From Mycolicibacterium sp. P1-5 (GTDB taxonomy: Bacteria; Actinomycetota; Actinomycetes; Mycobacteriales; Mycobacteriaceae): a DNA stretch of 64,000 nt. Below are positions 54,635 to 62,999 of this stretch, piece after piece (positions within the stretch are counted from its first letter, which is position 1; the number at the start of each line of letters is the position of its first letter). The notes below the pieces were generated by a model. That model did no database searches, was not told the DNA's origin, and worked only from the letters and a program-made list of their open reading frames with translations. The position numbers were made by a program, and so were the translations under genes. The stretch lies in NCBI RefSeq assembly GCF_008329565.1, contig NZ_NPKT01000001.1, positions 372,001-436,000 of the forward strand, written 5' to 3'.

Positions 54635-56678
54635 CGTCGACCTTCACCAGTTCGGCTGTGGGCGTCGCGTTCTCACGATCGGCGATCCACTTCACGATCG
54701 TCTCGATCGCCTGCTCGCGAGGCACCCCGTTGATCTGCGTGCGGTCACCGAACCGGAAGCTCACCGCGCCGGCCTCCACGTCGCGGTCGCCCGCGAGCAG
54801 CATGAACGGCACCTTCTGGTTGGTGTGATTGACGATCTTCTTGGCCATCCGATCGTCGCTGGTGTCGACCTCGATCCGCACGCCGCGTGACTTCAGCTCC
54901 GCGGCAACGTCTTCCAAATACGGCACATGGGCTTCGGCGACGGGGATGCCGACCGCCTGCACCGGCGCCAGCCAGGCCGGGAAGGCGCCGGCGTAGTGCT
55001 CGGTGAGCACTCCGAAGAACCGCTCGATCGAGCCGAACAGCGCGCGGTGGATCAGGACCGGTCGCTGCCGGGAACCATCGGCCGCGGTGTACTCCAGCTC
55101 GAAACGGTCGGGCATGTTGAAGTCCAACTGGATGGTGGACATCTGCCAGCTGCGCCCCAAAGCGTCCTTGACCTGAACGGAGATCTTGGGCCCGTAGAAC
55201 GCCGCTCCCCCCGGATCGGGCACCAGATGCAGACCGGAGGCCTCGGCGACCTCGCGCAGGGTCTCGGTGGCCTCGTCCCACATCTCGTCGGAACCGACGG
55301 CCTTCTCCGGATTTTTCGTTGAAAGCTCCAGGTAGAAATCGTCGAGGCCGTAGTCGGCCAGCAGTTCGAGCACGAACCGCAGCAGCGAGGCCAGCTCGTC
55401 CCGCATCTGCTCGCGGGTGGTGTAGATGTGTGCATCGTCCTGGGTCATGCCGCGCACCCGGGTCAGGCCGTGCACCACACCGGACTTCTCATACCGGTAC
55501 ACCGACCCGAACTCGAAGAGCCGCAAGGGAAGTTCGCGATAGGAACGACCGCGTGACCGATAGATCAGGTGGTGCATCGGGCAGTTCATCGGCTTGAGGT
55601 AGTAGTCCTGCCCCGGCTTGCGCAGCTTGCCGTCCTCGTCGAACTCGGCGTCAATGTGCATCGGGGGGTACATGCCATCGGCGTACCACTCGAGGTGTCC
55701 CGAGGTGATGTAGAGCTGTTCCTTGGTGATGTGCGGGGTGTTGACGAACTGGTAGCCGGCCTGCTCGTGCTTACGCCGCGAGTAGTCCTCAAGCTCGCGC
55801 CGGATGATGCCGCCCTTGGGATGGAAAACGGCCAAGCCCGAACCGATTTCGTCGGGGAAACTGAACAGGTCCAGCTCGACCCCGAGCTTGCGGTGATCGC
55901 GGCGCTGCGCCTCCTCGATCAGTTCGAGGTGGCGATCCAGCGCCTCCTGCGATTCCCAGGCCGTACCGTAAATGCGTTGCAAGCTGGCGTTGTTCTGGTC
56001 GCCACGCCAGTAGGCCGCCGAGCTGCGGGTGAGCTTGAACGCCGGAATGTAGCGCGTGGTGGGGATGTGCGGTCCGCGGCACAGGTCACCCCAAATCCGT
56101 TCGCGGGTGCGGGGATTGAGGTTGTCATAGGCGGTCAGCTCGTCGCCACCGACCTCCATGATGTCAGCGTCACCGGACTTGTCGTCGACCAGTTCCAACT
56201 TGTACGGCTCGCCGGCCAGTTCGGCGCGGGCCTGATCCTTGGACTCGAATACCCGCCGGGAGAACAGCTGACCGTCTTTGACGATCTTCTGCATCCGCTT
56301 CTCGAGTTTCTCCAGATCCTCGGGAGTGAACGCCTCGGGCACGTCGAAGTCGTAGTAGAAGCCGTCGGTGATCGGCGGCCCGATGCCGAGCTTGGCCTGC
56401 GGGAACAGCTCCTGCACCGCCTGGGCGAGCACGTGCGCGGCCGAGTGCCGGATCACGCTGCGGCCGTCCTCGGTGTCGGCGGCCACGGGGGTGACCTCGA
56501 CATCGGCATCGGGTGCCCAGCTCAGGTCGCGCAGTTTGTCCTCGGCGTCGCGGACGACCACGATCGCGCCGGGTTCACCACGGCTCGGCAGTCCCGCGTC
56601 GCGCACCGCAGCACCCGCGGTAGTCCCGGCAGGCACCCGGATCGGGGCTGCTGGGGCAGGGTGTGCAGGGGCGCTCAT
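54627..56678 (-). CDS. thrS: Threonyl-tRNA synthetase
   Basis: 683 residues. TGS-like N-terminus, the editing domain with [16 protein letters not shown] and the distal Cys region, and the class II core: [20 protein letters not shown] (motif region), [17 protein letters not shown] (motif 2) and [19 protein letters not shown] (motif 3), then the anticodon-binding domain ([15 protein letters not shown]). First gene of thrS-HIT-pgsA-patA-pimA. The 84 bases upstream hold its promoter; no T-box is seen. Confidence 0.97.
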   Translation of the reverse strand: MSAPAHPAPAAPIRVPAGTTAGAAVRDAGLPSRGEPGAIVVVRDAEDKLRDLSWAPDADVEVTPVAADTEDGRSVIRHSAAHVLAQAVQELFPQAKLGIGPPITDGFYYDFDVPEAFTPEDLEKLEKRMQKIVKDGQLFSRRVFESKDQARAELAGEPYKLELVDDKSGDADIMEVGGDELTAYDNLNPRTRERIWGDLCRGPHIPTTRYIPAFKLTRSSAAYWRGDQNNASLQRIYGTAWESQEALDRHLELIEEAQRRDHRKLGVELDLFSFPDEIGSGLAVFHPKGGIIRRELEDYSRRKHEQAGYQFVNTPHITKEQLYITSGHLEWYADGMYPPMHIDAEFDEDGKLRKPGQDYYLKPMNCPMHHLIYRSRGRSYRELPLRLFEFGSVYRYEKSGVVHGLTRVRGMTQDDAHIYTTREQMRDELASLLRFVLELLADYGLDDFYLELSTKNPEKAVGSDEMWDEATETLREVAEASGLHLVPDPGGAAFYGPKISVQVKDALGRSWQMSTIQLDFNMPDRFELEYTAADGSRQRPVLIHRALFGSIERFFGVLTEHYAGAFPAWLAPVQAVGIPVAEAHVPYLEDVAAELKSRGVRIEVDTSDDRMAKKIVNHTNQKVPFMLLAGDRDVEAGAVSFRFGDRTQINGVPREQAIETIVKWIADRENATPTAELVKVDGG

Positions 56679-56762
56679 CGCGGGCCTCTTTCGGCTAGTT
56701 GGACGGATCTGATTCTCCGCCGGCGCGGCGACTAATCGCCGACCATGCTATCGGGGTGCTGG

Positions 56763-57176
56763 TCAGGCGCCGAGGCCGATGGGGCTGTCCAACGCGGGAT
56801 GGTCCACGCCGAAGAGTTGCGCCGACCAGCCCACCGCGCCGAACAGCCACAGCGTGGCTACCACCACCGCGGCGGTGAACACCGCGCCCAGCGCTTGCAC
56901 CCACCTTCCCTGCCTGCGGAACCATCCCATGACACTCTCGTAGCGGTTGCGGGTGAACGACAGGGTGCGATGCGCCCAATAGAACTCGCTGGCCAGGATC
57001 GCAAGACCGAGGAAGACGATCGCCCAGCCGGGGCCGGGGTACGGAATCGCGAGGACTCCGACCGCGAGAACGGCGAGCCCCACGACGCCCACCAATGCAC
57101 GGTAGGCGAAGTCGGCGACCGGCCGCTCGCGCAACCGCTCGCGCCGGTGCTTCCACTGCTGGAGCCACCTCTTCAC
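56763..57176 (-). CDS. TIGR02611-family membrane protein
   Basis: 137 residues with three predicted spans. The PYPGPGWAIVFLGLAILASEF motif (PGPGW type) followed by WAHRTLSFTR marks the TIGR02611 family of actinobacterial proteins. A basic N-terminus (RWLQQWKHRRERLRERP) lies in the cytoplasm. Function unknown. It overlaps the thioesterase gene by 4 bases. Confidence 0.85.
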   Translation of the reverse strand: MKRWLQQWKHRRERLRERPVADFAYRALVGVVGLAVLAVGVLAIPYPGPGWAIVFLGLAILASEFYWAHRTLSFTRNRYESVMGWFRRQGRWVQALGAVFTAAVVVATLWLFGAVGWSAQLFGVDHPALDSPIGLGA

Positions 57177-57790
57177 GGTTGCCCCGGTTTCAGCAGAACG
57201 AACAACCCTTCGCCGTCGGCCAGCAGGTCGTCGCCGTCACAGAGCCGGATGTCGACGAAGATCTTGCGACCCTCGGTGCGCAGCACCCCTGCCTCGACCT
57301 GGAGTTCCTTCTCGATAGGCACGATCGCGCGGTAGTTGACGTGCAAATATGCGGTGCGCTGGTAGGGGCCGCCGGTCAGGACGAACGATGCCTTGCCGAG
57401 CACCGAGTCGAAGAGGTGGGCGATGAGACCGCCGTGCACCGCCCCATTGCGGCCAAGGTGATAGCGCCGAAACCGGGCCCAGCCGCGCAGTCGTCCGTCC
57501 TCGCCGATCTCCGTCTCATTGGGAATGGACAGGATGTTGCCGCGCATCGGCAGGTCGGTGCGCCGCCCCGATGGTGTGGTCCATTCGTCGGCGTCATACG
57601 GCGTCAGCAGCGCCGACACTTGCTCGAGAAGATCGGCGGCCCGGGTGATTACGTCGTCGGGGGCATCGACGGCACGGGCGTGGTCCTGCACATCGCGCAC
57701 GGCGTCGATGAACCGACCGTAGTCGGGGCCGCCCCTACCCGTCGGCACTGGCGGGTTGAATCCGCCACCGGGATGGACCGCCGCCGTCAT
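57173..57790 (-). CDS. PaaI-like hotdog thioesterase
   Basis: 205 residues. Hotdog fold with the PaaI/4HBT core GAVHGGLIAHLFDSVLG (HGG motif), TAYLHVNYRAIVPIEKELQVE and GRKIFVDIRLCDGDDLLADG. About 90 extra N-terminal residues before the core are typical of a mycobacterial subgroup. Probably hydrolyses an acyl-CoA. ATG 57790 is used; GTG codons just upstream are possible. Divergent from the DUF1990 gene. Confidence 0.87.
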   Translation of the reverse strand: MTAAVHPGGGFNPPVPTGRGGPDYGRFIDAVRDVQDHARAVDAPDDVITRAADLLEQVSALLTPYDADEWTTPSGRRTDLPMRGNILSIPNETEIGEDGRLRGWARFRRYHLGRNGAVHGGLIAHLFDSVLGKASFVLTGGPYQRTAYLHVNYRAIVPIEKELQVEAGVLRTEGRKIFVDIRLCDGDDLLADGEGLFVLLKPGQP

Positions 57791-57877
57791 GTCCTCTACC
57801 ACCTGGTTACCGTATGCCGCCGGATGCGAGCCACTCACGTCGAGCGTACGTAATGGGCGTAATGGGAAGGTGTAGCT

Positions 57878-58375
57878 GTGAAGCTCAGCGACCTGGCCGG
57901 CCGTCCGCTGACCTATGCCGAGGTCGGCGCAACGGCGACGGAATTGCCTGCTGGCTACCGCCACGTGCGACTGTCCTCACCGATCGGCAGCGGACGAGAC
58001 CGGTTCGACCGAGCGGCCGATGCGGTGATGCGCTACGGAATGCTGCGCGGTGCCGGCCTGCGGGTCTCTGCCACCACCGCGGTGGCACAGGTGGGCACGG
58101 ACGTACTCGGTCGGCTGGGACCGTTCGTCGCGCCGTGCCGGGTGGTCTACGTGGTCGACGAACTCAACCGCCGCGGCTTCGCCTATGGCAGCCTGCCCGG
58201 CCATGCGGTGTCCGGCGAGGAGATGTTCGGGGTGCGTTTCGAGCCCGTTGACGAGTCCGTACACGCCGAGGTGGTGGCGTTCTCCAAACCGGCGACGTGG
58301 TGGAGCCAGGTCGGATCGCCGATGGCCGCACTGGTTCAGCGGGTGATCACCCGGCGCTATCTGTCGGTGGTTTAG
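57878..58375 (+). CDS. DUF1990 protein
   Basis: 165 residues. The DUF1990 pattern is clear: LTYAEVGAT, LPAGYRHVRLSSPIGSG (opening), FDRAADAVMRYGMLRGAG, CRVVYVVDELNRRGFAYGSL and GHAVSGEEMF. This fold belongs to the START/SRPBCC-like group with unknown ligand. GTG start with GGGAAGG 7 bases upstream. It faces the thioesterase gene across an 87-base divergent region. Confidence 0.88.
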   Translation: MKLSDLAGRPLTYAEVGATATELPAGYRHVRLSSPIGSGRDRFDRAADAVMRYGMLRGAGLRVSATTAVAQVGTDVLGRLGPFVAPCRVVYVVDELNRRGFAYGSLPGHAVSGEEMFGVRFEPVDESVHAEVVAFSKPATWWSQVGSPMAALVQRVITRRYLSVV

Positions 58376-58461
58376 GGGCAGCCCGTTCGCTGCGGCGACC
58401 TTCAGTCAAGCCGTCGGCGCTTGATGGTGTGCCTTCGGTCGTTGCGGGTATGGGAACTGGC

Positions 58462-59172
58462 ATGCCGGTCGACGATGACGTAGATGTCGGCGATGCGGCG
58501 GCCCGCATCGCCGAAGTCGCCCGAAACCTGTACGAACGGCGAAGCCTCGACGGCGGTGCGGTCGCCGAACTGGTGGAGCATGCGGCGGCGGAATTGCCCG
58601 GAGCCGAGTACGCCAGCGTCACTCTGACGGCAAGCCACAACGAGATCGATACGCCCGCGGCGACGCACGCGTGGGCGGTGCGGATCGACGACATCCAACG
58701 CCACACCGGGGAAGGACCATGTCTGTCGACGGCCGGGAAGCACAGGGTGGTGCACGTCGAGGACCTTGCCGCCGAGACCCGCTGGCCGAAGTTCTGTGCG
58801 GAGGCACTGAAGACCACGCCCGTGCGCAGCATCATGGGTTTCCAGCTGTTCTTGACCGGCAAGTCGATGGGGGCCCTGAATGTCTTCGCCGAACGCCCTC
58901 ACGCGTTCGGCGAACGGACCCGGCAGCTGGGGTCGCTGTTCGCCGCGCACTCGGCCCTGGTGTGGGACGCGGCGCGGCGCGAGTCGCAGTTCCGCGAAGC
59001 ACTGGCCAGTCGGGACATCATCGGGCAGGCCAAGGGCATGATCATGGAGCGCTACAGCAAGGACGCCAACCAGGCGTTCGAAATGCTGCGCCAGCTGTCC
59101 CACGACGCCAACGTGCCGCTGGCCGAGGTAGCGGCCAAGATCGTTGATGCGGCGCAGGCGAATCCACGTTGA
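58462..59172 (+). CDS. GAF-ANTAR regulator
   Basis: 236 residues. N-terminal GAF sensor (about 30-160: YASVTLTASHNEIDTPAATH, GFQLFLTGKSMGALNVFAE) followed by an ANTAR RNA-binding three-helix domain (REALASRDIIGQAKGMIMER, AFEMLRQLSHDANVPLAEVA). ANTAR proteins bind paired hairpins in nascent RNA and prevent termination. No such paired-hairpin target is evident in the immediate region. The start is uncertain: ATG 58462, ATG 58450 and GTG 58429 are in frame. Confidence 0.9.
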   Translation: MPVDDDVDVGDAAARIAEVARNLYERRSLDGGAVAELVEHAAAELPGAEYASVTLTASHNEIDTPAATHAWAVRIDDIQRHTGEGPCLSTAGKHRVVHVEDLAAETRWPKFCAEALKTTPVRSIMGFQLFLTGKSMGALNVFAERPHAFGERTRQLGSLFAAHSALVWDAARRESQFREALASRDIIGQAKGMIMERYSKDANQAFEMLRQLSHDANVPLAEVAAKIVDAAQANPR

Positions 59173-59229
59173 CGTTGTTTTTCGCGACCGCCCGGGTATC
59201 CGCAGCACCTACGACCCGTCAGGAGTGAC

Positions 59230-60069
59230 ATGGGATTTCCCCGACAACAACAGACGCCACCGGGTACCCAGTCCCGGATGAACCCGGTGCCCGACTGCGG
59301 TGAACAGAGCTACCGCGGATCCGGCCGGCTGACCGGCAAGCGGGCAGTGATCACCGGAGGTGACAGCGGCATCGGACGCGCCGTCGCGATCGCGTACGCC
59401 CGTGAGGGCGCCGATGTGTTGATCGCTTATCTCAACGAGGACGGCGACGCCGAGGAAGTCGCCGAGTTGGTCGAGCAAGCCGGCCGGCGTTGCGTGCTGG
59501 TGGCCGGTGACCTCGCCGATCCCGCACACTGTCGCGCCGTAATCGACCGTGCCGTCGAGGAATTGGGCGGCGTGGACATTCTGGTCAATAACGCCGCCTA
59601 TCAGATGGCGCACGAGAGCCTCGAGGACATCACCGATGAGGAATGGGACTACACGTTCCGGGTCAACATCGGCGCGTACTTCTACCTGGCGAAGGCCGCC
59701 CTGCCGCATCTGAAGCCGGGCGCGGCGATCATCGGAAGTTCGTCGGTGAACTCCGACATGCCCTCGCCGACCCTGGCGCCCTATGCGGCGACCAAGGCCG
59801 CGATCGCCAACTTCTCCGCGAGCCTGGCACAGTTGTTGGGCGAGAAGGGTATTCGGGTCAACAGTGTTGCTCCCGGTCCGATCTGGACACCGCTGATCCC
59901 CGCGACGATGCCGCCGGAGAAGGTGGAATCGTTCGGCGAGAACACTCCCCTGGGCCGCGCGGGTCAGCCTGCCGAACTGGCGCCCGTCTACGTACTGCTG
60001 GCTTCCGACGAGGGCAGTTACATCTCCGGCGCGCGGATCGCCGTCACCGGCGGTCGCCCGGTCCTGTAA
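59230..60069 (+). CDS. SDR oxidoreductase, general-stress (YghA/YhdF-like) type
   Basis: 279 residues. A Gln/Pro-rich N-terminal tail (GFPRQQQTPPGTQSRMNPVP) then TGGDSGIGRAVAIAY, NNAAYQMAHESL, Ser in IIGSSSVNSD, YAATKAAIA (catalytic Tyr/Lys) and SVAPGPIWTPLIP. This group includes stress-linked aldehyde/ketone reductases such as B. subtilis YhdF and GspB-like proteins. AGGAG 5 bases before the ATG. It may be controlled with the GAF-ANTAR gene 57 bases upstream. Confidence 0.9.
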   Translation: MGFPRQQQTPPGTQSRMNPVPDCGEQSYRGSGRLTGKRAVITGGDSGIGRAVAIAYAREGADVLIAYLNEDGDAEEVAELVEQAGRRCVLVAGDLADPAHCRAVIDRAVEELGGVDILVNNAAYQMAHESLEDITDEEWDYTFRVNIGAYFYLAKAALPHLKPGAAIIGSSSVNSDMPSPTLAPYAATKAAIANFSASLAQLLGEKGIRVNSVAPGPIWTPLIPATMPPEKVESFGENTPLGRAGQPAELAPVYVLLASDEGSYISGARIAVTGGRPVL

Positions 60070-60075
60070 CGAACC

Positions 60076-60720
60076 TCATTCGTAGGCAGGGTAATTGGAC
60101 TCACGCAGCAGTTGAGCGAGGTGCACGGCGTTGCGCGCGGCGGTGGCGGTCACCGACGCCACCGACTCTGGCACCTCGTCGAGGTCCTTGTAGTCCGTGG
60201 ACTGCATCGCCTCGCCGTTCCAGTAGGTGCAGCCCTGGGCGGGAATGCTGTATCCGACATCGTTGAGAGCCTGAAAAAGGTCGGCGACGATCTTGTGGGC
60301 ACCGTCCTCGTTGCCGACGACACTCACGATTGCCACCTTGCCGACCATGGCCGGGCGGCCGTCGTCGTCCTTGTTCGAGAGCTCGGCGTCCAACCGCTCC
60401 AGGACACGCTGTGCGACGCTGGACGCATGCCCCATCCAGGTCGGGGTGCTGATCAACAGAATGTCGGCGTCGAGCACCTTGCTCCTGATGCCGGGCCATT
60501 GGTCACTGTCGCCCATGTCGGCCTCGACGCCGGGAGCGATGTTGAAGTCGACGGCGCGAACCGCCTCACAGTGCACCGACGATTCCCGCAGCGTCGCGAA
60601 CATGTGCTCGGCGATCAGTTCGCTGCTGGACGATGCCGGGGTGGGCTTGAGGCTGCACACCAGCGCGAGCGCTTTGAGGGTTCCTTCGGTGGTGGTCACC
60701 TGCGCCGGGATGCCCTGCAC
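60076..60720 (-). CDS. Flavodoxin-family NAD(P)H-dependent oxidoreductase
   Basis: 214 residues, FMN_red fold. CSLKPTPASSSSELIAEHM is the FMN phosphate loop, ISTPTWMGHASSVAQRVLER the flavin-ring loop, and SVVGNEDGAHKIVADLFQAL the third site. Reduces quinones or similar, substrate unknown. The GTG at 60720 gives the full length, while GTG at 60699 is an alternative start nearer the first strand. It lies 16 bases behind the Hsp70-like gene. Confidence 0.85.
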   Translation of the reverse strand: MQGIPAQVTTTEGTLKALALVCSLKPTPASSSSELIAEHMFATLRESSVHCEAVRAVDFNIAPGVEADMGDSDQWPGIRSKVLDADILLISTPTWMGHASSVAQRVLERLDAELSNKDDDGRPAMVGKVAIVSVVGNEDGAHKIVADLFQALNDVGYSIPAQGCTYWNGEAMQSTDYKDLDEVPESVASVTATAARNAVHLAQLLRESNYPAYE

Positions 60721-60736
60721 GGCGGGGGAACAAACC

Positions 60737-62242
60737 TCAGCCGACGACGTTGAGGTTCGGCAGCGGCGGCAGCCCGGGGATCTGCGGCGGGGGCGGCAGG
60801 CCGGGGATCAACGGCCGCCGTGTCGTCGTCGTGGTGTCCCAATTGGTCGTGGTCGGCGGAACCGTGGTGGTCGTCGTCGGAACCGTGGTGGTCGTCGTGG
60901 TTGTCGGCGTCGTTGTTGTGGTGGGTGTGGTCGTTGTGGTGGTGGTTGTCGTCGTGGTGGTCGTAGTGGTCGTCGTCGTCGTCGTTGTGGTAGGCGGCGT
61001 CGTGGTGGTGGTGGTCGCCTCGGTGACGACGGTGGTCGGGGTCTGCGGGGCCGGCGCCTGCTCGGTGACGGTCTGCACCGGCGGCGGATTGGTCATCGTC
61101 ACGGTTTCGGCCGCCGGCGGGGGGCTGCTCACGAGCGAGGTGACCGCAGTGGCAGGAAGGGGCTTGACCGATGGCGTACTGGGCGTGCTGCTTCCGGTGA
61201 GGGTGTAGGCGAAGCCTCCGATGGCCACGGCGGCGACCGCCGCCGCCCCGCCGAGCAGCAGTGGCACGCTGCGAGTCAGACCCGACCCGCGTTTCTGGCG
61301 TCGTTGTCCGCCGAGGATCGACAGGTCGTCGTCCTCGTCATCGCTGTAGCCGTGGTAGTCGTCTTCGCGGTAGCCGTAGGACTCGTAGCCGCCCGTCTCT
61401 TCAGGCGCCTCGTCGTCCGACCATGCCAACGCCGCAGCCATCGTCGCCGACTGCGGACCGACGTCGGCGATCAGCGGTGCCGGAGCCATACCGGTCGGCG
61501 CATCGGCGGCCAGTTGGCGAGCCGCGGCCAGACCGGCGCCCAGCGCGACATCCAGATGCGGGTGCGCCGAGACAGTGACCGGAATCCGCAGGTGATCGGA
61601 AAGTTGTTGCACAACAACCGGGGTCGTAGATTGGCCGACGGCGACAACTGCGCTGATTCCGGTGACTCCGGCGCGCTCCAGAACACCGTCCAGTGCAGCC
61701 AGGAACTCCCGGGTCACGCCGGAGTGGTCCGCGAAGCGCAGCGTCTCGCCGATCTGGCGGTAGTCCGCCGCGCCGTCGGCCAGCGTGACGGAAGTGCCCG
61801 CGGCGTCGAAGTGGCACATCACGATCACTCCGTGGCGCGGAAGGCCGGGGTCGATCTGCAGGGAGCGCAGCGCGGCCGTCGCGTCGGAGAGCAGCACCGG
61901 CGGGGCCTGGGCCGAGGCCAGCGCCGGCAGGTCCCACAGCGCATCACGCAGCGCGTCGCGGCGGCCCGGACCCCAGTGCGCAGGAACCGCTACAGCCGAC
62001 ACGGCTCCAAGCCCGGAGCCCTCGGTGTCGGCCAGCCCGGAGAGCGCCGCGGCCAGCAACTGTTCGGCGCGGTAGGCGAATCCGTCGCGTGTCAACGGTG
62101 TCGGATCGCCCACGCGGTCGACGAAGTCGACCCACAGCTGATCGCCGATCGTGACTTCGGCGGGACAAATGACCGGTACCGACCCGGCACGCACGGCGAC
62201 CAGGCTGGTCGTGCCCACGGAGATACCCAGCGGTTCGGTCAT
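60737..62242 (-). CDS. Hsp70/actin-like ATPase-domain protein with Thr-rich exported tail
   Basis: 501 residues. The N-terminal half has an Hsp70-like layout: LGISVGTTSLVAVRAG (phosphate 1-like), VSAVAVPAHWGPGRRDALRD, HFDAAGTSVTLADG and SAVVAVGQSTTPVVVQQLSD. A cytoplasmic acidic Tyr/Asp-rich linker (YHGYSDDEDDD) follows, then a basic stretch, one span near 325-345, and an extracytoplasmic tail with a very long Thr-rich tract coded by a GTC/GTG-like triplet repeat, ending in PGLPPPPQIPGLPP. Related mycobacterial Hsp70-like proteins are of unknown role; envelope tethering is suggested. ATG 62242 is chosen. Confidence 0.8.
   Translation of the reverse strand: MTEPLGISVGTTSLVAVRAGSVPVICPAEVTIGDQLWVDFVDRVGDPTPLTRDGFAYRAEQLLAAALSGLADTEGSGLGAVSAVAVPAHWGPGRRDALRDALWDLPALASAQAPPVLLSDATAALRSLQIDPGLPRHGVIVMCHFDAAGTSVTLADGAADYRQIGETLRFADHSGVTREFLAALDGVLERAGVTGISAVVAVGQSTTPVVVQQLSDHLRIPVTVSAHPHLDVALGAGLAAARQLAADAPTGMAPAPLIADVGPQSATMAAALAWSDDEAPEETGGYESYGYREDDYHGYSDDEDDDLSILGGQRRQKRGSGLTRSVPLLLGGAAAVAAVAIGGFAYTLTGSSTPSTPSVKPLPATAVTSLVSSPPPAAETVTMTNPPPVQTVTEQAPAPQTPTTVVTEATTTTTTPPTTTTTTTTTTTTTTTTTTTTTTPTTTTTPTTTTTTTVPTTTTTVPPTTTNWDTTTTTRRPLIPGLPPPPQIPGLPPLPNLNVVG
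60862..61018. repeat. Thr-codon microsatellite
   Basis: Almost uninterrupted triplets of the GTG/GTC/GTT/GTA type on the plus strand (ACC/GAC-family codons for Thr on the minus strand) give about 50 Thr in 60 residues, with one run of roughly 20. Simple triplet arrays can change length by slippage, so this tail is likely variable between strains. Confidence 0.85.
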
Positions 62243-62333
62243 CCGGTCATGATCACCACGGCTCGCCGCCGAAGTCACTCAGGCGCGCCGAGTCGGAACA
62301 TTGCTATGACCTAACTGTGACTTTGCTTGGTGC

Positions 62334-62999
62334 TCATTGTGTTTGCGCATGTCGATCGAGGTATGAGCAAATTACGTCGACCAGTGCGATCAGCTCGCGA
62401 TTGTCATGCTGCGGCCCGGCCATGACCAGCTGGGTGATCACCAACCCGCGCATGGTGGCCCAGATCAGATCACCGACCGCCGCGGCGTGCGGGGTGTCCA
62501 GCCCCTCGGCAATATCACGACTCAAATCCGATATGGCCCTTTGCAATTCGACCAAGTGGCGGGTGCCCCGTTTGTCGCGCATGGCCCTCGTGCCGATGAG
62601 AATCTCCAGTGAGGCGCGCGACGTCGGGCTGGAGAACGCTTCCCACGCGGCGTGGACCAGCAATTCGACCCGCTTGCGGCGGGTCTGTGCGGCCGACGGG
62701 GGCGGCAGGTTGCGCAGCAAGTCCAGCAGCCCGGTAAACCCCCGGTCAACGACGGCCATCAGCAGCCCGTCGCGGTCGCCGAAGTGATACTGCACCACGC
62801 CCCAGGTCACGCCGGCTCGTTCGGCGATGTGCTTGGCGCTGGCGGCGGCGAACCCCTCCTCGACCACGCAGCGCACGGTCTCGTCCAGCACCGCCTCGCG
62901 GGTGCGATCGGCGCGCAGTTGACTGCCACCCGGCGGTCGCCGCGGCGCAATCTTGGGCTGCCCAATCCCCGGGTCGCTTCGCTCCTGCCCGCCGATCAC
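62334..62999 (-). CDS. TetR-family regulator
   Basis: 221 residues from GTG 62999 (GTGA overlap with the upstream dehydrogenase stop). Helix-turn-helix: VEEGFAAASAKHIAERAGV, TWGVVQYHFGDRDGLL. Ligand domain with SLEILIGTRAMRDKRGTRHL and WATMRGLVITQLVMAG. The first ~20 residues (IGGQERSDPGIGQPKIAPRR) are coded by the dispersed repeat at 62968-62995, so the original start may lie further in, before SQLRADRTREAVL. Confidence 0.85.
   Translation of the reverse strand: MIGGQERSDPGIGQPKIAPRRPPGGSQLRADRTREAVLDETVRCVVEEGFAAASAKHIAERAGVTWGVVQYHFGDRDGLLMAVVDRGFTGLLDLLRNLPPPSAAQTRRKRVELLVHAAWEAFSSPTSRASLEILIGTRAMRDKRGTRHLVELQRAISDLSRDIAEGLDTPHAAAVGDLIWATMRGLVITQLVMAGPQHDNRELIALVDVICSYLDRHAQTQ
62968..62995. 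repeat. Third copy of the dispersed ~30-base repeat
   Basis: 27 of 28 bases match copy 2 at 51277-51304 in pimA. It covers the junction between the dehydrogenase stop and the TetR gene and is translated in a different frame than in pimA. Confidence 0.75.

Noticed and set aside
60750..61208. Plus-strand open frame of almost pure Val antisense to the Thr tract
   Set aside because: It is the mirror of the triplet repeat; the minus-strand protein has a start, a domain, a span and a coherent tail.
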